A DNA stretch of 44,041 nt, taken from the NCBI GenBank assembly GCA_018240025.1, contig JAFEGM010000033.1, positions 1 through 44,041 of the forward strand, in the 5' to 3' direction. Both the position numbers and the translations under genes were made by a program. Below are positions 1 through 8,400 of this stretch, piece after piece; the stretch's first letter is position 1; every line of letters begins with the position of its first letter. The stretch comes from Verrucomicrobiota bacterium (lineage in GTDB: Bacteria; Verrucomicrobiota; Verrucomicrobiia; Chthoniobacterales; SZAS-18). Under the pieces are notes generated by a model. It searched no databases. It was not told where the DNA came from and saw nothing but the letters and a program-made list of their open reading frames with translations.

Positions 1-183
1 GATGCCGCGGGCCTTCTCTTCCGGGGCGTTGTCGATATCCTCGTACTTGCGAGCCTCGGCCATGCCCTTCTTGGCGAGCGTGGTGGTGATAGCGGCGGTG
101 AGGGTCGTCTTGCCGTGGTCAACGTGGCCGATCGTGCCGACGTTAACGTGGGGCTTGCTGCGTTCGAACTGGGCCTTGGCCAT
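1..183 (-). CDS. tuf: Elongation factor Tu (partial, N-terminal 61 residues)
   Basis: GTPase that delivers aminoacyl-tRNA to the ribosome in the cytoplasm. The visible 61 residues begin [20 protein letters not shown] and contain the P-loop GHVDHGKT (residues 19-26), which is diagnostic of EF-Tu. The reading frame starts at the ATG complementary to 181-183 and runs off the left edge of the window, so the switch regions and domains II and III are not seen. It lies directly downstream of tRNA-Thr(GGU) on the same strand. This thrT-tufB type arrangement is conserved in many bacteria and suggests co-transcription with the tRNA. Identification is near certain; the only incompleteness is the window edge. 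Confidence 0.97.
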   Translation of the reverse strand, partial: MAKAQFERSKPHVNVGTIGHVDHGKTTLTAAITTTLAKKGMAEARKYEDIDNAPEEKARGI

Positions 184-282
184 AACTAGCGGGTCGGATG
201 TGGCGCACTGAAATGCGCCGGGGTTTCAAAATAGGGGTTCGGGTGCGGTCCGGCATTTCGCTTTCCGGCCGCCAGGAACCGG

Positions 283-358
<76 letters not shown>

Positions 359-462
359 CTTGCCAGACGGGCAAAAAAGGCAAAAGACCCAGAGTCAAGG
401 GGACGGCGAAGCCGCCCATCGACCCGAAGGACTTTTGCCCTCAGATGCCGAAAAGCGTCGGT

Positions 463-490
463 AAGGTAGTGATGACACCAAGAGTGTCAA
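463..490 (-). promoter_or_regulatory. Possible promoter for tRNA-Thr/tuf, overlapping a small palindrome
   Basis: On the minus strand a perfect TTGACA (485-490) is followed after 16 bases by a weak -10 candidate, TACCTT. It overlaps the inverted repeat TGACAC-N5-GTGTCA (473-489). A second -35-like TTGACT lies nearer the tRNA at 393-398 but lacks a good -10. The 189-base gap between the receiver gene and the tRNA otherwise holds nothing I recognise. This is inference from consensus matching only. Confidence 0.3.
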
Positions 491-547
491 AGGGATTTCG
501 GAATTCGCGCGCCGGAAATCGCTCCGGTGCCCGCCGTCATCCCGATG

Positions 548-1159
548 TCACTTCTCGTTGGCTTTGTGACCGTGGAACCGAATCGTCTGGTTCAGGTGCT
601 CGATCTTGAGCGGCTTCTGGAGCACCATGACCGGGCCGAAGGAGTTGATGCGATTGAGCATCTCGCTGTCCGGGTAGCCCGTGATGATCACGATGGGCAG
701 GTCCGGGTACTTCTTGCGGGCTTCGAAGTAGACGTTGTCGCCCGAATCGTCCGGCAGATTCAGGTCCAAAAACATCAGGTCGAACTTCTGCTTGGCCAGC
801 GCACCCAGTGCGTCCTTGGCCGTGCCCACGACCACGCGGCTCAAGCCGGCCTTGCGCAGATGCGTCTTAAAAATCTCCTGCAGGGCCGGGTCGTCGTCCA
901 CCACGAGCGCGGTCGGCTGGCCGCTGCCTTCGGCCCGGAGCACGTCGCGGTCGAGCGAGGACTTCTTGATCCGCCAGCGGCCGCCGATCTGGATGGCCGG
1001 AAGCTGTCCGCGCTGCACCAAATAGTAGACGGTCGGCAACGGAATGCGCAGGTACGCACTCGTTTCCTTCACCGTGAGCAACTCGTGGCCGGGCGGCGTC
1101 GCTTCAGGAGGGGCTTGAATGTCCGCGGCTTTGGAGCGCTTCGGGAGCTTTGACGCCAT
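548..1159 (-). CDS. HTH_17 (excisionase-type) DNA-binding domain fused to a response-regulator receiver domain
   Basis: A 203-residue protein with two recognisable parts. Residues about 27-75 (LLTVKETSAYLRIPLPTVYY, then a basic 'GGRWRIKKSSLD') form the winged helix typical of excisionase/MerR-like HTH_17 proteins. Residues about 83-197 form a CheY-like receiver with acidic residues D88-D90, phospho-acceptor Asp132 in FLDLNLP, Thr160 and Lys182 (QKP). The order (DNA-binding first, receiver last) is the reverse of most response regulators. No histidine kinase is adjacent, so the phosphodonor is unknown. An 8-bp perfect inverted repeat and a CATAAT -10 lie just upstream and could be used for autoregulation. 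It is probably a phosphorylation-dependent DNA-binding protein; targets are unknown. Confidence 0.85.
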   Translation of the reverse strand: MASKLPKRSKAADIQAPPEATPPGHELLTVKETSAYLRIPLPTVYYLVQRGQLPAIQIGGRWRIKKSSLDRDVLRAEGSGQPTALVVDDDPALQEIFKTHLRKAGLSRVVVGTAKDALGALAKQKFDLMFLDLNLPDDSGDNVYFEARKKYPDLPIVIITGYPDSEMLNRINSFGPVMVLQKPLKIEHLNQTIRFHGHKANEK

Positions 1160-1179
1160 AGGGTCGGGGGAAACGAAAA

Positions 1180-1232
1180 ATTATGGAGATTTGGCGCTAT
1201 TGCAAAGGCATCTAGTAACAGTGGGCCTTTGC
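1180..1232 (-). promoter_or_regulatory. Promoter/operator candidate upstream of the HTH-receiver gene
   Basis: On the minus strand the sequence CATAAT (1180-1185) is a 5-of-6 match to a -10 box, about 21 bases before the start codon. A perfect 8-bp inverted repeat GCAAAGGC-N15-GCCTTTGC (1202-1209 and 1225-1232) covers the expected -35 region. The rest of the 260-base divergent gap up to the methyltransferase holds no other clear signal. The binding factor is unknown; autoregulation is a guess. Confidence 0.4.
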
Positions 1233-1419
1233 GGAACACAAGTCCCGAGCGCGTTTTTACACCGGCGCGGCCAGGCAGCCATTTCTCAGCCATTTTCGGG
1301 CCGAAAGGGTCCCGGCCCGGGAAGTTTGCCTCCACAAAAAGCCTTGCGTGGACGTGTCATCGTGAATCCGTTTCTGGACAAGGGGGGCCAATCAGGCAAA
1401 GTCCGCCCTCCTCCAATTC

Positions 1420-2022
1420 ATGAGCGCCCTGGCCTTTATCAAGGAATTCATCACCCGTCCGGCGCAGGTCGCATCCATCATTCCGAGCTCGAAGGCTGTC
1501 ACGAAGAAGATCCTCGATCGCTTCGACCTGACCAAGCGCTGTGTCTTCGTCGAGTTCGGTCCGGGGGAAGGCTGCCACACCCGTGAGCTGCTCCGGCAGG
1601 CCACGCCGGACTCGGAATTTCTCCTCTTCGAGATCAACCACACGCTGGCCCGCCACCTCGAGCAACAGTTCAAGCACGACAAGCGGGTGCACGTCATCCA
1701 CGGCGATGCCGCCACCCTGCCCCAGGAACTGGCCAAGCGCGGCATCCAGCAGTGCGATTACGTGCTCTCGGGCATTCCGTTCAGCCTGATCGACATCGAG
1801 AAGAAGCGCCACATGCTCAAGGGAGTTTACGATTCCCTGCGGAGCGGCGGGATCTTCGTCATCTACCAGGTGACCGATGAACTCCGTCGTCACGCGCTGC
1901 CGCTCTTCCAGCGGGCGCACAGCGAGTACTGTCTGCTCAATTTCCCGCCTTACTTCATCATCAGCTTCTTCAAGGAGCCGAAGGAGGGCGATTCCGCCAG
2001 CCAGCGCAACGGCAAGCATTGA
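1420..2022 (+). CDS. SAM-dependent methyltransferase, phospholipid N-methyltransferase type (COG3963-like)
   Basis: A 200-residue class I methyltransferase. The N-terminus FIKEFITRPAQVASIIPSSK closely follows the pattern of bacterial phospholipid N-methyltransferases (PmtA-like), where a short amphipathic helix precedes an 'IxPSS' motif. SAM-binding motif I is EFGPGEG (residues 45-51), and the acidic end of strand 2 is in LLFEIN (about 68-73). Family knowledge suggests methylation of phosphatidylethanolamine or a related lipid, or of rRNA-like substrates in the KsgA relatives; the substrate cannot be read from sequence. It is soluble, with no membrane segment. It precedes astA by 115 bases; a functional link with arginine catabolism is not evident. 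Confidence 0.75.
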   Translation: MSALAFIKEFITRPAQVASIIPSSKAVTKKILDRFDLTKRCVFVEFGPGEGCHTRELLRQATPDSEFLLFEINHTLARHLEQQFKHDKRVHVIHGDAATLPQELAKRGIQQCDYVLSGIPFSLIDIEKKRHMLKGVYDSLRSGGIFVIYQVTDELRRHALPLFQRAHSEYCLLNFPPYFIISFFKEPKEGDSASQRNGKH

Positions 2023-2136
2023 CCTTTGCCCGGCAGGCGGCTCTCGCGGCCGATCGCACTCTGGGCGGCGCGACCCCGCATTGCCCGCAGCCCCGCCCCG
2101 TGGCATGAAGGCCGGCCGCTCCCCCGGGCGGACCGC

Positions 2137-3201
2137 ATGCTCCCCCGTGTCTCCTCCGAAGCCTTTACGCTCCGCCCCGGCGAGGCGCGCGACCTCCTCG
2201 GTCTCCGCAAGCTGATCGCCACGGTCAGCGGCGGGCTCACCACGTTGCCGAACGAGGAGCGCATCCTCGCCTCCAAACTGGAGCAGTCGAAGGCCTCCTT
2301 CGCCAGCAATGTGCGCTCGCCAGGCGCCGAGCAGTATTTCTTCGTCCTCGAGGACGAACGGACCGGCGACCTCGTCGGCACCTCAGCCATCATGGCGCGG
2401 ACGGGTGGATTCGACCCCTTCTATTCCTACGACCTGCGCGACGAGCCGGTCCAGCACGCCCCGCTCGGCATCGCCAAGCACATCCCGGTCCTGCATCTGC
2501 GGACCGACCACAAGGGACCGAGCGAAATCTGTTCGCTCTTCCTGCGGGCCGACTTGCGCTCCGGGGGGCTCGGACGGCTGCTCTCGCTCGGGCGGTTCCT
2601 CTTCATGGCGCGCTTCCCGGAGCGATTCGACCGCTACGTGATCGCGGAAATGCGCGGCTTCCTCGACGAGAGCGACCGTTCGCCGTTTTGGGAATCGGTC
2701 GGGCGCCATTTCTTCGAACGCGATTTCCACGCGGCCGACGTCCTCAGCGGCCTCGGCGAGAAGGACTTCATCCGCGACCTCATGCCGCGGCATCCGATCT
2801 ACGTTCAGCTGCTCCCGCCCGAGGTGCAGGCGGTCATCGGCCGGGTGCATCGCGACACCGAACCCGCTCTCCGCCTGCTCCTGAACGAGGGCTTTCAGAA
2901 AACGGGCGAGGTCGACATCTTCGACGCCGGCCCCCTCGTGCGGGCCGAATTGGCCAGCGTGCGCGCGGTGCAGCGGCGGCGGGTGACCGACCTGCGCGCG
3001 CTCCATCCGGCTCCCCTGCCCGACGCCCGGGCCTGCCTTGTCGCCAACCTCCAGCTGGCGTTCCGCGCCACGCTGGGCGCGGTGCGGGAGAACACCGACG
3101 GCACGGCCGATCTGGACGCCGCCGCCGCGCGCCGGCTCGATCTCCAGCCTGGAGGCAAGTTTCAATACCTGCCGCTCTACGGGGAGAAGCGACGCGCCTG
3201 A
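2137..3201 (+). CDS. astA: Arginine N-succinyltransferase
   Basis: First step of the ammonia-producing arginine succinyltransferase (AST) pathway: transfers succinyl from succinyl-CoA to the alpha-amino group of L-arginine. The 354 residues starting MLPRVSSEAFTLRPGEARDL match the AstA size (about 340). They carry family-typical segments such as 'SEICSLFLRADLRSGGLGRLLS', 'VIAEMRGFLDE...SPFWESVG..FF' and 'LMPRHPIYVQLLP', all in a GNAT-type fold. The frame is open further upstream, but homology begins right after the ATG at 2137. It is followed 44 bases later by astB, supporting the assignment. No astC, astD or astE is in the window. Confidence 0.92.
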   Translation: MLPRVSSEAFTLRPGEARDLLGLRKLIATVSGGLTTLPNEERILASKLEQSKASFASNVRSPGAEQYFFVLEDERTGDLVGTSAIMARTGGFDPFYSYDLRDEPVQHAPLGIAKHIPVLHLRTDHKGPSEICSLFLRADLRSGGLGRLLSLGRFLFMARFPERFDRYVIAEMRGFLDESDRSPFWESVGRHFFERDFHAADVLSGLGEKDFIRDLMPRHPIYVQLLPPEVQAVIGRVHRDTEPALRLLLNEGFQKTGEVDIFDAGPLVRAELASVRAVQRRRVTDLRALHPAPLPDARACLVANLQLAFRATLGAVRENTDGTADLDAAAARRLDLQPGGKFQYLPLYGEKRRA

Positions 3202-3245
3202 GCCTGACGCCCGCCTCGCCCCAGCCATTCCCGTTCGCTCCCGCC

Positions 3246-4607
3246 ATGCCCACCCACGAAGTCAATTTCGACGGCCTCGTCGGCCCCACCCACAACTACG
3301 CCGGCCTGGCCACCGGCAACGAAGCCTCGCGGGCCAACCGTCTCGTGCCGTCGCATCCGCGCGAAGCCGCGCTGCAGGGGCTGGCCAAGATGAAGGCGCT
3401 GGCCGATCGCGGCCTGAAACAGGCGCTCATCCCGCCCCTCGACCGGCCGTCCCTGCCGGCGCTGCGCCGGCTCGGCTTCGACGGGCCCGACACCGCCGCC
3501 ATCCTGCAGCGCGCCAAGCGCGAGGCGCCGCAGGTGCTCGCCGCCTGCTGCTCGGCCTCCAGCATGTGGGTGGCCAATGCGGCCACGGTCGCCCCGAGCG
3601 TCGACACGGCGGACGGCCGCGTGCATTTCACGCCGGCCAACCTCGCCTCGAACCTCCACCGTTCCATCGAGGCTCCGGAAACCGCCGCGGTGCTGCGGGC
3701 GCTCTTCCCCGATCCCGAGCGCTTCGTGCATCACCCGCCCTTGGCCGGCGACAGCGACTTCGCCGACGAAGGCGCGGCCAATCACACCCGCTTCGCCGCC
3801 GCCCACGGCGCGCGCGGGCTGCATCATTTCGTGGTCGGACGCTCCTCGGCCCGGCTCGACTGGCGCGTCCCGGCGCGCTATCCGGCGCGGCAGACGCTGC
3901 TGGCCAGCGAGACGGTCGCCCGGCAGCACCTCCTGCCGCCGACCCGCGTCGTTTTCACCCAGCAGCTGCCCGAGGCCATCGACGCCGGCGTCTTCCACAA
4001 TGACGTCATCGCCACCGGCACCTGCGATTTCCTGCTCTACCACGAGCAGGCCTTCGAGCGCGGCGATGCCGCCGTGGCCGAGCTGCGCAGCCGCTTCCGC
4101 GAACTGAGCGGCGCCGAACTGAAGACGTTCCGCGTGGCCACCGAGGATCTCTCGCTGGCCGACGCCGTTCGTTCCTACCTCTTCAACAGCCAACTCCTGG
4201 TCATGCCCGACGGCCGCCTCACCTTGGTGGCCCCGGCGGAATGCCAGGAGATCGCCCCCGCCCACCGGGTCATCGAGCGCATGCTGGCCGACGAACAGTG
4301 CCCGCTGCAAGACGTGCTCTACTTCGACCTGCGCCAGAGCATGAAGAACGGCGGCGGCCCCGCCTGCCTGCGCCTGCGGGTGGTCCTGAACGACGCCGAG
4401 ATCGCCGCGGTCGCCCCCGGGGTCTTCATCAATGACGCCAGCTACGCCGCGCTGTCCGCCTGGGTGCGCCGGCATTACCGCGAGACCCTCCTGCCCGACG
4501 ACCTGGCCGACCCGGCGTTGCTGGAGGAATGCCGTGCGGCGCTCGACGAATTGACGAACATTCTCGGGCTCGGGGCGCTCTACGATTTCCAGCAGGCCGG
4601 CGCGTGA
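3246..4607 (+). CDS. astB: N-succinylarginine dihydrolase
   Basis: Second step of the AST pathway: hydrolyses N2-succinylarginine to N2-succinylornithine, CO2 and two ammonia. The 453-residue protein begins MPTHEVNFDGLVGPTHNYAG, the family hallmark, and keeps the amidinotransferase-type catalytic set: Glu175 (in DEGAANHTR), His251 (in VFHNDVIATG) and Cys374 (in NGGGPACLRLRV). Length equals that of characterised AstB enzymes. The open frame extends far upstream out of phase with astA, so the ATG at 3246 is chosen by homology. Its stop overlaps the GTG of the next gene, indicating translational coupling in an astAB-containing operon. Confidence 0.95.
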   Translation: MPTHEVNFDGLVGPTHNYAGLATGNEASRANRLVPSHPREAALQGLAKMKALADRGLKQALIPPLDRPSLPALRRLGFDGPDTAAILQRAKREAPQVLAACCSASSMWVANAATVAPSVDTADGRVHFTPANLASNLHRSIEAPETAAVLRALFPDPERFVHHPPLAGDSDFADEGAANHTRFAAAHGARGLHHFVVGRSSARLDWRVPARYPARQTLLASETVARQHLLPPTRVVFTQQLPEAIDAGVFHNDVIATGTCDFLLYHEQAFERGDAAVAELRSRFRELSGAELKTFRVATEDLSLADAVRSYLFNSQLLVMPDGRLTLVAPAECQEIAPAHRVIERMLADEQCPLQDVLYFDLRQSMKNGGGPACLRLRVVLNDAEIAAVAPGVFINDASYAALSAWVRRHYRETLLPDDLADPALLEECRAALDELTNILGLGALYDFQQAGA

Positions 4608-4993
4608 AACGGACGCTGCATCTGGCGATGCTCTGGCTGCTGGTGACGCTGGTGGCGCTGGCCGCGGTGGCCGCCGCCTTGTTCGCCTTTGCCATGGTGA
4701 GCGGCGGGTTCGCCCGGCCCGGACGCGATTTGTTCGGTCTGCTGCTCTGCGGCGCGGTCGTCGGTCTCGCCGCCTGGGGAATGCGCCTGCTCCCGGCGCT
4801 GAGCAGCGGATTCCGCGGTGAAGCGAAACGCCGGCTCTTGCTCTACTACGCCGTCATCGCCGTTGCCGTCTGGGCTCCGTGGGTGCTGCTCGGATTCGAC
4901 GGTTCTCGTCGTCTGCAGCAGGAGCTGATGCCCCTGTGCGTCCTCTTCCTCCTGCCCCTGGTGGCGACGGCCGCGACGCCCTCAGAACCTTAG
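4604..4993 (+). CDS. Small four-helix membrane protein of unknown function
   Basis: A 129-residue protein starting with GTG at 4604; the GTGA overlaps the astB stop codon, so translation is probably coupled. Four hydrophobic segments are visible (about residues 5-32, 40-62, 80-98 and 106-124), joined by short basic loops such as FRGEAKRR. I recognise no family motif. Its place inside the astAB unit hints at a role tied to that operon (for example membrane transport support), but nothing in the sequence shows it. Coding status is supported by the overlap, the hydrophobic periodicity and the next gene following 21 bases later. Confidence 0.65.
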   Translation: MKRTLHLAMLWLLVTLVALAAVAAALFAFAMVSGGFARPGRDLFGLLLCGAVVGLAAWGMRLLPALSSGFRGEAKRRLLLYYAVIAVAVWAPWVLLGFDGSRRLQQELMPLCVLFLLPLVATAATPSEP

Positions 4994-5014
4994 GCGCGAA
5001 AGAGCGCGGAGCGG

Positions 5015-5365
5015 ATGGTTGCCATGACCCTCTTCGTCCTGCGGCTCGACCCGGCGCTGCTGCCCAATCCCGACGCCGACCTGCGCTACGCGCTGCCCGA
5101 TGCGCTGGCGGCGCGCTCCAGCGGCAATTTTCGGGGCAGCGATTGGACCTCGTTCGACTACGAGAACGGCTCGGATGCGCTGCTGCTCTTCCTCGAGGCA
5201 GAGCGCGGGGCGGAGGCCAGCGCAACGCTGCTGGAATTCCTCCACACGGAGCTAGTGCTGGGCAATAGCCTCGAATCCGCGATCGCCTGGGTTCGTGCCA
5301 ACGAAAGCTGGGCGCCCCTGCATCCACCGGGCCATGCGCACCGGCTCGGCGTCGACCCATGGTGA
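5015..5365 (+). CDS. Hypothetical 116-residue protein
   Basis: Short acidic soluble protein (MVAMTLFVLRLDPALLPNPD...) with no signal peptide or membrane segment. It starts 21 bases after the preceding membrane-protein gene and is probably the last gene of the astAB unit. ATG codons at 5015 and 5024 are both possible starts. It contains a tryptophan- and aspartate-rich stretch (SDWTSFDYENGSDALLLFL) but no motif I can name. Function unknown. Confidence 0.6.
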   Translation: MVAMTLFVLRLDPALLPNPDADLRYALPDALAARSSGNFRGSDWTSFDYENGSDALLLFLEAERGAEASATLLEFLHTELVLGNSLESAIAWVRANESWAPLHPPGHAHRLGVDPW

Positions 5366-5395
5366 GGAAAGACCAACCCATGGTGGGCTTTTTTT
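5355..5395 (+). terminator. Weak terminator-like sequence with a 10-bp direct repeat
   Basis: ACCCATGGTG occurs twice (5355-5364, overlapping the stop codon of the preceding gene, and 5376-5385). The second copy can form a short CCCA/TGGG hairpin followed by seven T residues (5389-5395). The two CCATGG cores can also pair with each other. It lies exactly at the end of the astAB unit, so termination is plausible, though the stem is short. Confidence 0.4.
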
Positions 5396-5410
5396 ACAGC
5401 AACGCTGTAA
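5394..5410. promoter_or_regulatory. Perfect 17-bp palindrome upstream of the giant exoprotein unit
   Basis: TTACAGC-AAC-GCTGTAA is a perfect 7-3-7 inverted repeat ending 45 bases before the ATG of the 1777-residue gene. Its left half overlaps TTTACA (5393-5398), a 5-of-6 match to a -35 box. The size fits a site for a dimeric helix-turn-helix regulator. A stable small hairpin in RNA is the alternative reading. No -10 box of good quality follows. Confidence 0.45.
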
Positions 5411-5455
5411 CCGCCCGCTTAAGACTCGGAATTGGGGGTAGCACCCCTTGTTTCC

Positions 5456-8400
5456 ATGCTTCCGAAGTCTCTGGCTGTCTCCTGCCTCTTCGTCCTTTCC
5501 ACCTGCACTGCGCTCGCGGGGGTGAATCCGAGCGTCTCGGTCCACATCCGCACGACCGGCTATACCGGCTTCCTGATCGAGGCTGATCAGGTGACGGGGC
5601 GCGTGCCCAGCCGGGCGCTCATCCGGGGCGAGTGGGCGATGAACTTCGCCTGGGACGGGCTGGACAATGCCGGAGCCAATTTCGAATCGGTCGTCTGGCT
5701 GGAGGATCAGGACGGAAACGCGGTGCCGATCATCCCGCAGGGCGGCGGGCCGGTCGTGACCGAACTCAGCGAGGTCTACCAGGTCTCGCTGGACAGCGGA
5801 AATCCGACGGACAACCACACCTTCCAGGTCGCCTTCGTCCCGCAGCAGCGGCTGCAGGCGCAGAACCGTTATCGGCTCCGCGCCAAGTGGCGGCGAGCCG
5901 CGGGCGCGCTGCCGGCGGGGCCATTCACCTCGGTGCCGGTCGATGCCACCGCGGCCAGCACGGCGCAGTACCAGCATTTCACGAATACGATGAGCGCCGA
6001 CGCGGCGGTCAATGCCAGCGTCTCGGCCGAGCTCCTCTCCTGGGAGAAGCGCTGGCGGATCGGCGCGCAGACCGGCTTCCTCTGCACCGCGCGGGTCCTG
6101 GCCTGGCGATTCGACGGCTTCGAGGCCGCCGCGCAGCCCGGCAGCGTCACAGCGCGTCTGACCGCCTCGCTGCGCAACGCCTCCGGCACGACGGTCTGGA
6201 CGCAGCCCGAGATCGTCGTTGCGCTGCCGGTGCCGACCCACGACGGCGGCACGGGCGCCGCGGCCGAGCCGACCTTTCGGCAGGCGAACCTGACCGTCGA
6301 GCTAACCGTGCCGCCGAACGTCCTCGTGCCGGGCGAGCTCTACACGCCGGTCTTCACCATCGCCCACGACGACGACGGCACGGCGGGCGTCGACGGATCC
6401 CGCGCCTTTGCGGCCGAGCGTCTGCTCAGTCTGACCGGCAACGTCAGCTTCGGCAGCGTGCAGGGCGTGTTCGATGCGGTCACGAACGACCCCGCCGCGC
6501 TGCTCGATCCGAACGCCACCCCGCTCCCCACCACGCTGCTTGCGGTGGCCGCGGGGCACGGCTTCCTGCCAGCGGGCGGCGGCACCTTCGGCAACGTGGC
6601 GCTCGACGTGCGGGTGCAGCCGAATGGAGATGCCATCTACATCGGCGAAGCTCCCATCGCGGTCGGCGGACTGCCCGCGCAGGTGAACGTCAATGGCATC
6701 GCCGTCGCGCGCAGCAACGTGACCGTCGGCACCGGCGGTGCCAGCGCCGGGCAGGTCAGCGTCCGACTCCCGCGCGGACTCGGGTATTCGCTCACACCGG
6801 GCCAGCGCACGCTGCGGACCAAAGTGGTGGACCTCAACGCGCCGCTGAATGCGCAATTGCTGCCGCTCTCGCTCGGCACCGGCGGTCCGGTCTATCTCGC
6901 GCTGGACCGGCTTCCGCTCGTCTTCCGCGCTTCCACCCTGACGGTCGATTTCGCCACCGGCCGCTTCCGCTTCTTCCCCGAGACAGTGGCCTACGACAGC
7001 TTCCTGGAGATCGCCACGCTGGAGAATTACCAGAACACCGGTCTGCTGCCCGCGGGCTTTCCGCTGCACGGCGGCAACGACCAGCATTTCCGCTTCGCCA
7101 CGGTCAACCCGAGCGATCAGATCGAGATCAGCGCCGGCCCCGATGGTGCGGCCTTCGTGCACACGCTGCGCCTCGGCTTCACCGGCGGCACCTGGTACAC
7201 GCATTTCCCCTACCTCTGGTATGTCCGCATGCAGCAGGCCGGTGTGGTCGATGGCAGCTTCCGGATCCTGAATGATCGCGTGGCCGGCAGCAGCGACCTG
7301 CGCGGGGTCAACGGCGTGCTGGGCTTCTACGTCCCCAACGCCAAGCCGGAGGCCAATCAGCCCACCTGCCCGAGCGGGCTGCCCGTCGCGCCGGGCCGCT
7401 TCTTCGCGTTTGCGCCGGACGCGAACACACTGCGTTTCACGGCCGATGGCTCGCTGCTCGGCAGCGGCCAGATCGTGGTGCCGACCGAGCTCGACCCGAT
7501 CGCATCGCTGCCGTGGGGTACGATCTCGACCGCGCCGCTGCTCTTCGCCCACGCCATCATCAACACCGACTTCACGCCGCTGCGCGGCAAGGTCCTGCTG
7601 CCCGGCACGCAGGTCGCCTGGGCCGAAGCGGGCGCCAGTGGCGTGATCGGCTACGATCGCGCCGCCGCCTCCCAGCTGACCGGACGCTCCTTCCAACTCG
7701 CCGGCGGCGAGCTGAACGAATTCCCCGGCACCGACGGCTATCTGGCCGGCCAGGCCGACTACGCGGGCTTCAATGTGCGCCGCAGCGAGAATGCCACGCT
7801 GGAAGGCCGCACGTTGTTCGGCGGCACCGGCTATGGGCCCTACGCGCTGCTGCCGGAGACGAAGCTCTACTTCCGCCCCGGCGGCGTGAGCGGCATGGTG
7901 CAGTCGCAGACGCCGCTCGACGTCACGGTCAATGGCTTCCCGATGCACTTCGACGGGGTGAAGCTGGCCTACCTCGACACCGTCATCGAGAAATCGAAGC
8001 TCGACGGCAGCGTCACCGTCGGCGGCCCCGCGCCGGCGTATCCCGCCTCGGTGCAGATCAGCTTTCGCAACCTTCGTCTCTTCGGGAATGGCGCGCTCGA
8101 CCGCGGCGAGGTCGCGCCGGAACAAGGCAGCAAGCGGCTCGACTACTGGCGCACGGACTTCGACGTCCTCAGCCTCAGCTTCGTGCAGCCCGACGCGTGT
8201 GCCGCCCCGGGCAGCACGCCGACCCTGCTGGCGCTGGGCATCCAGACGCGGCTGCCGGCCTTCACCGACCAACTCCTCGGCGGCGTGCTCGGGTTCCGTC
8301 CGAATGCCTCGCTGGTCGCGCGCGATGCGGCCGACAACAACTTCGCGATCACGGGGATCGACTCCCGCCTGCGCGTGCCGGGCAACGTCCGGCTCAAAGG

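Noticed and set aside
1310..1345. GGGCC...CGGCCC inverted sequence before the methyltransferase as a terminator
   Set aside because: No T-run follows on either strand and it precedes no gene end in the right direction.
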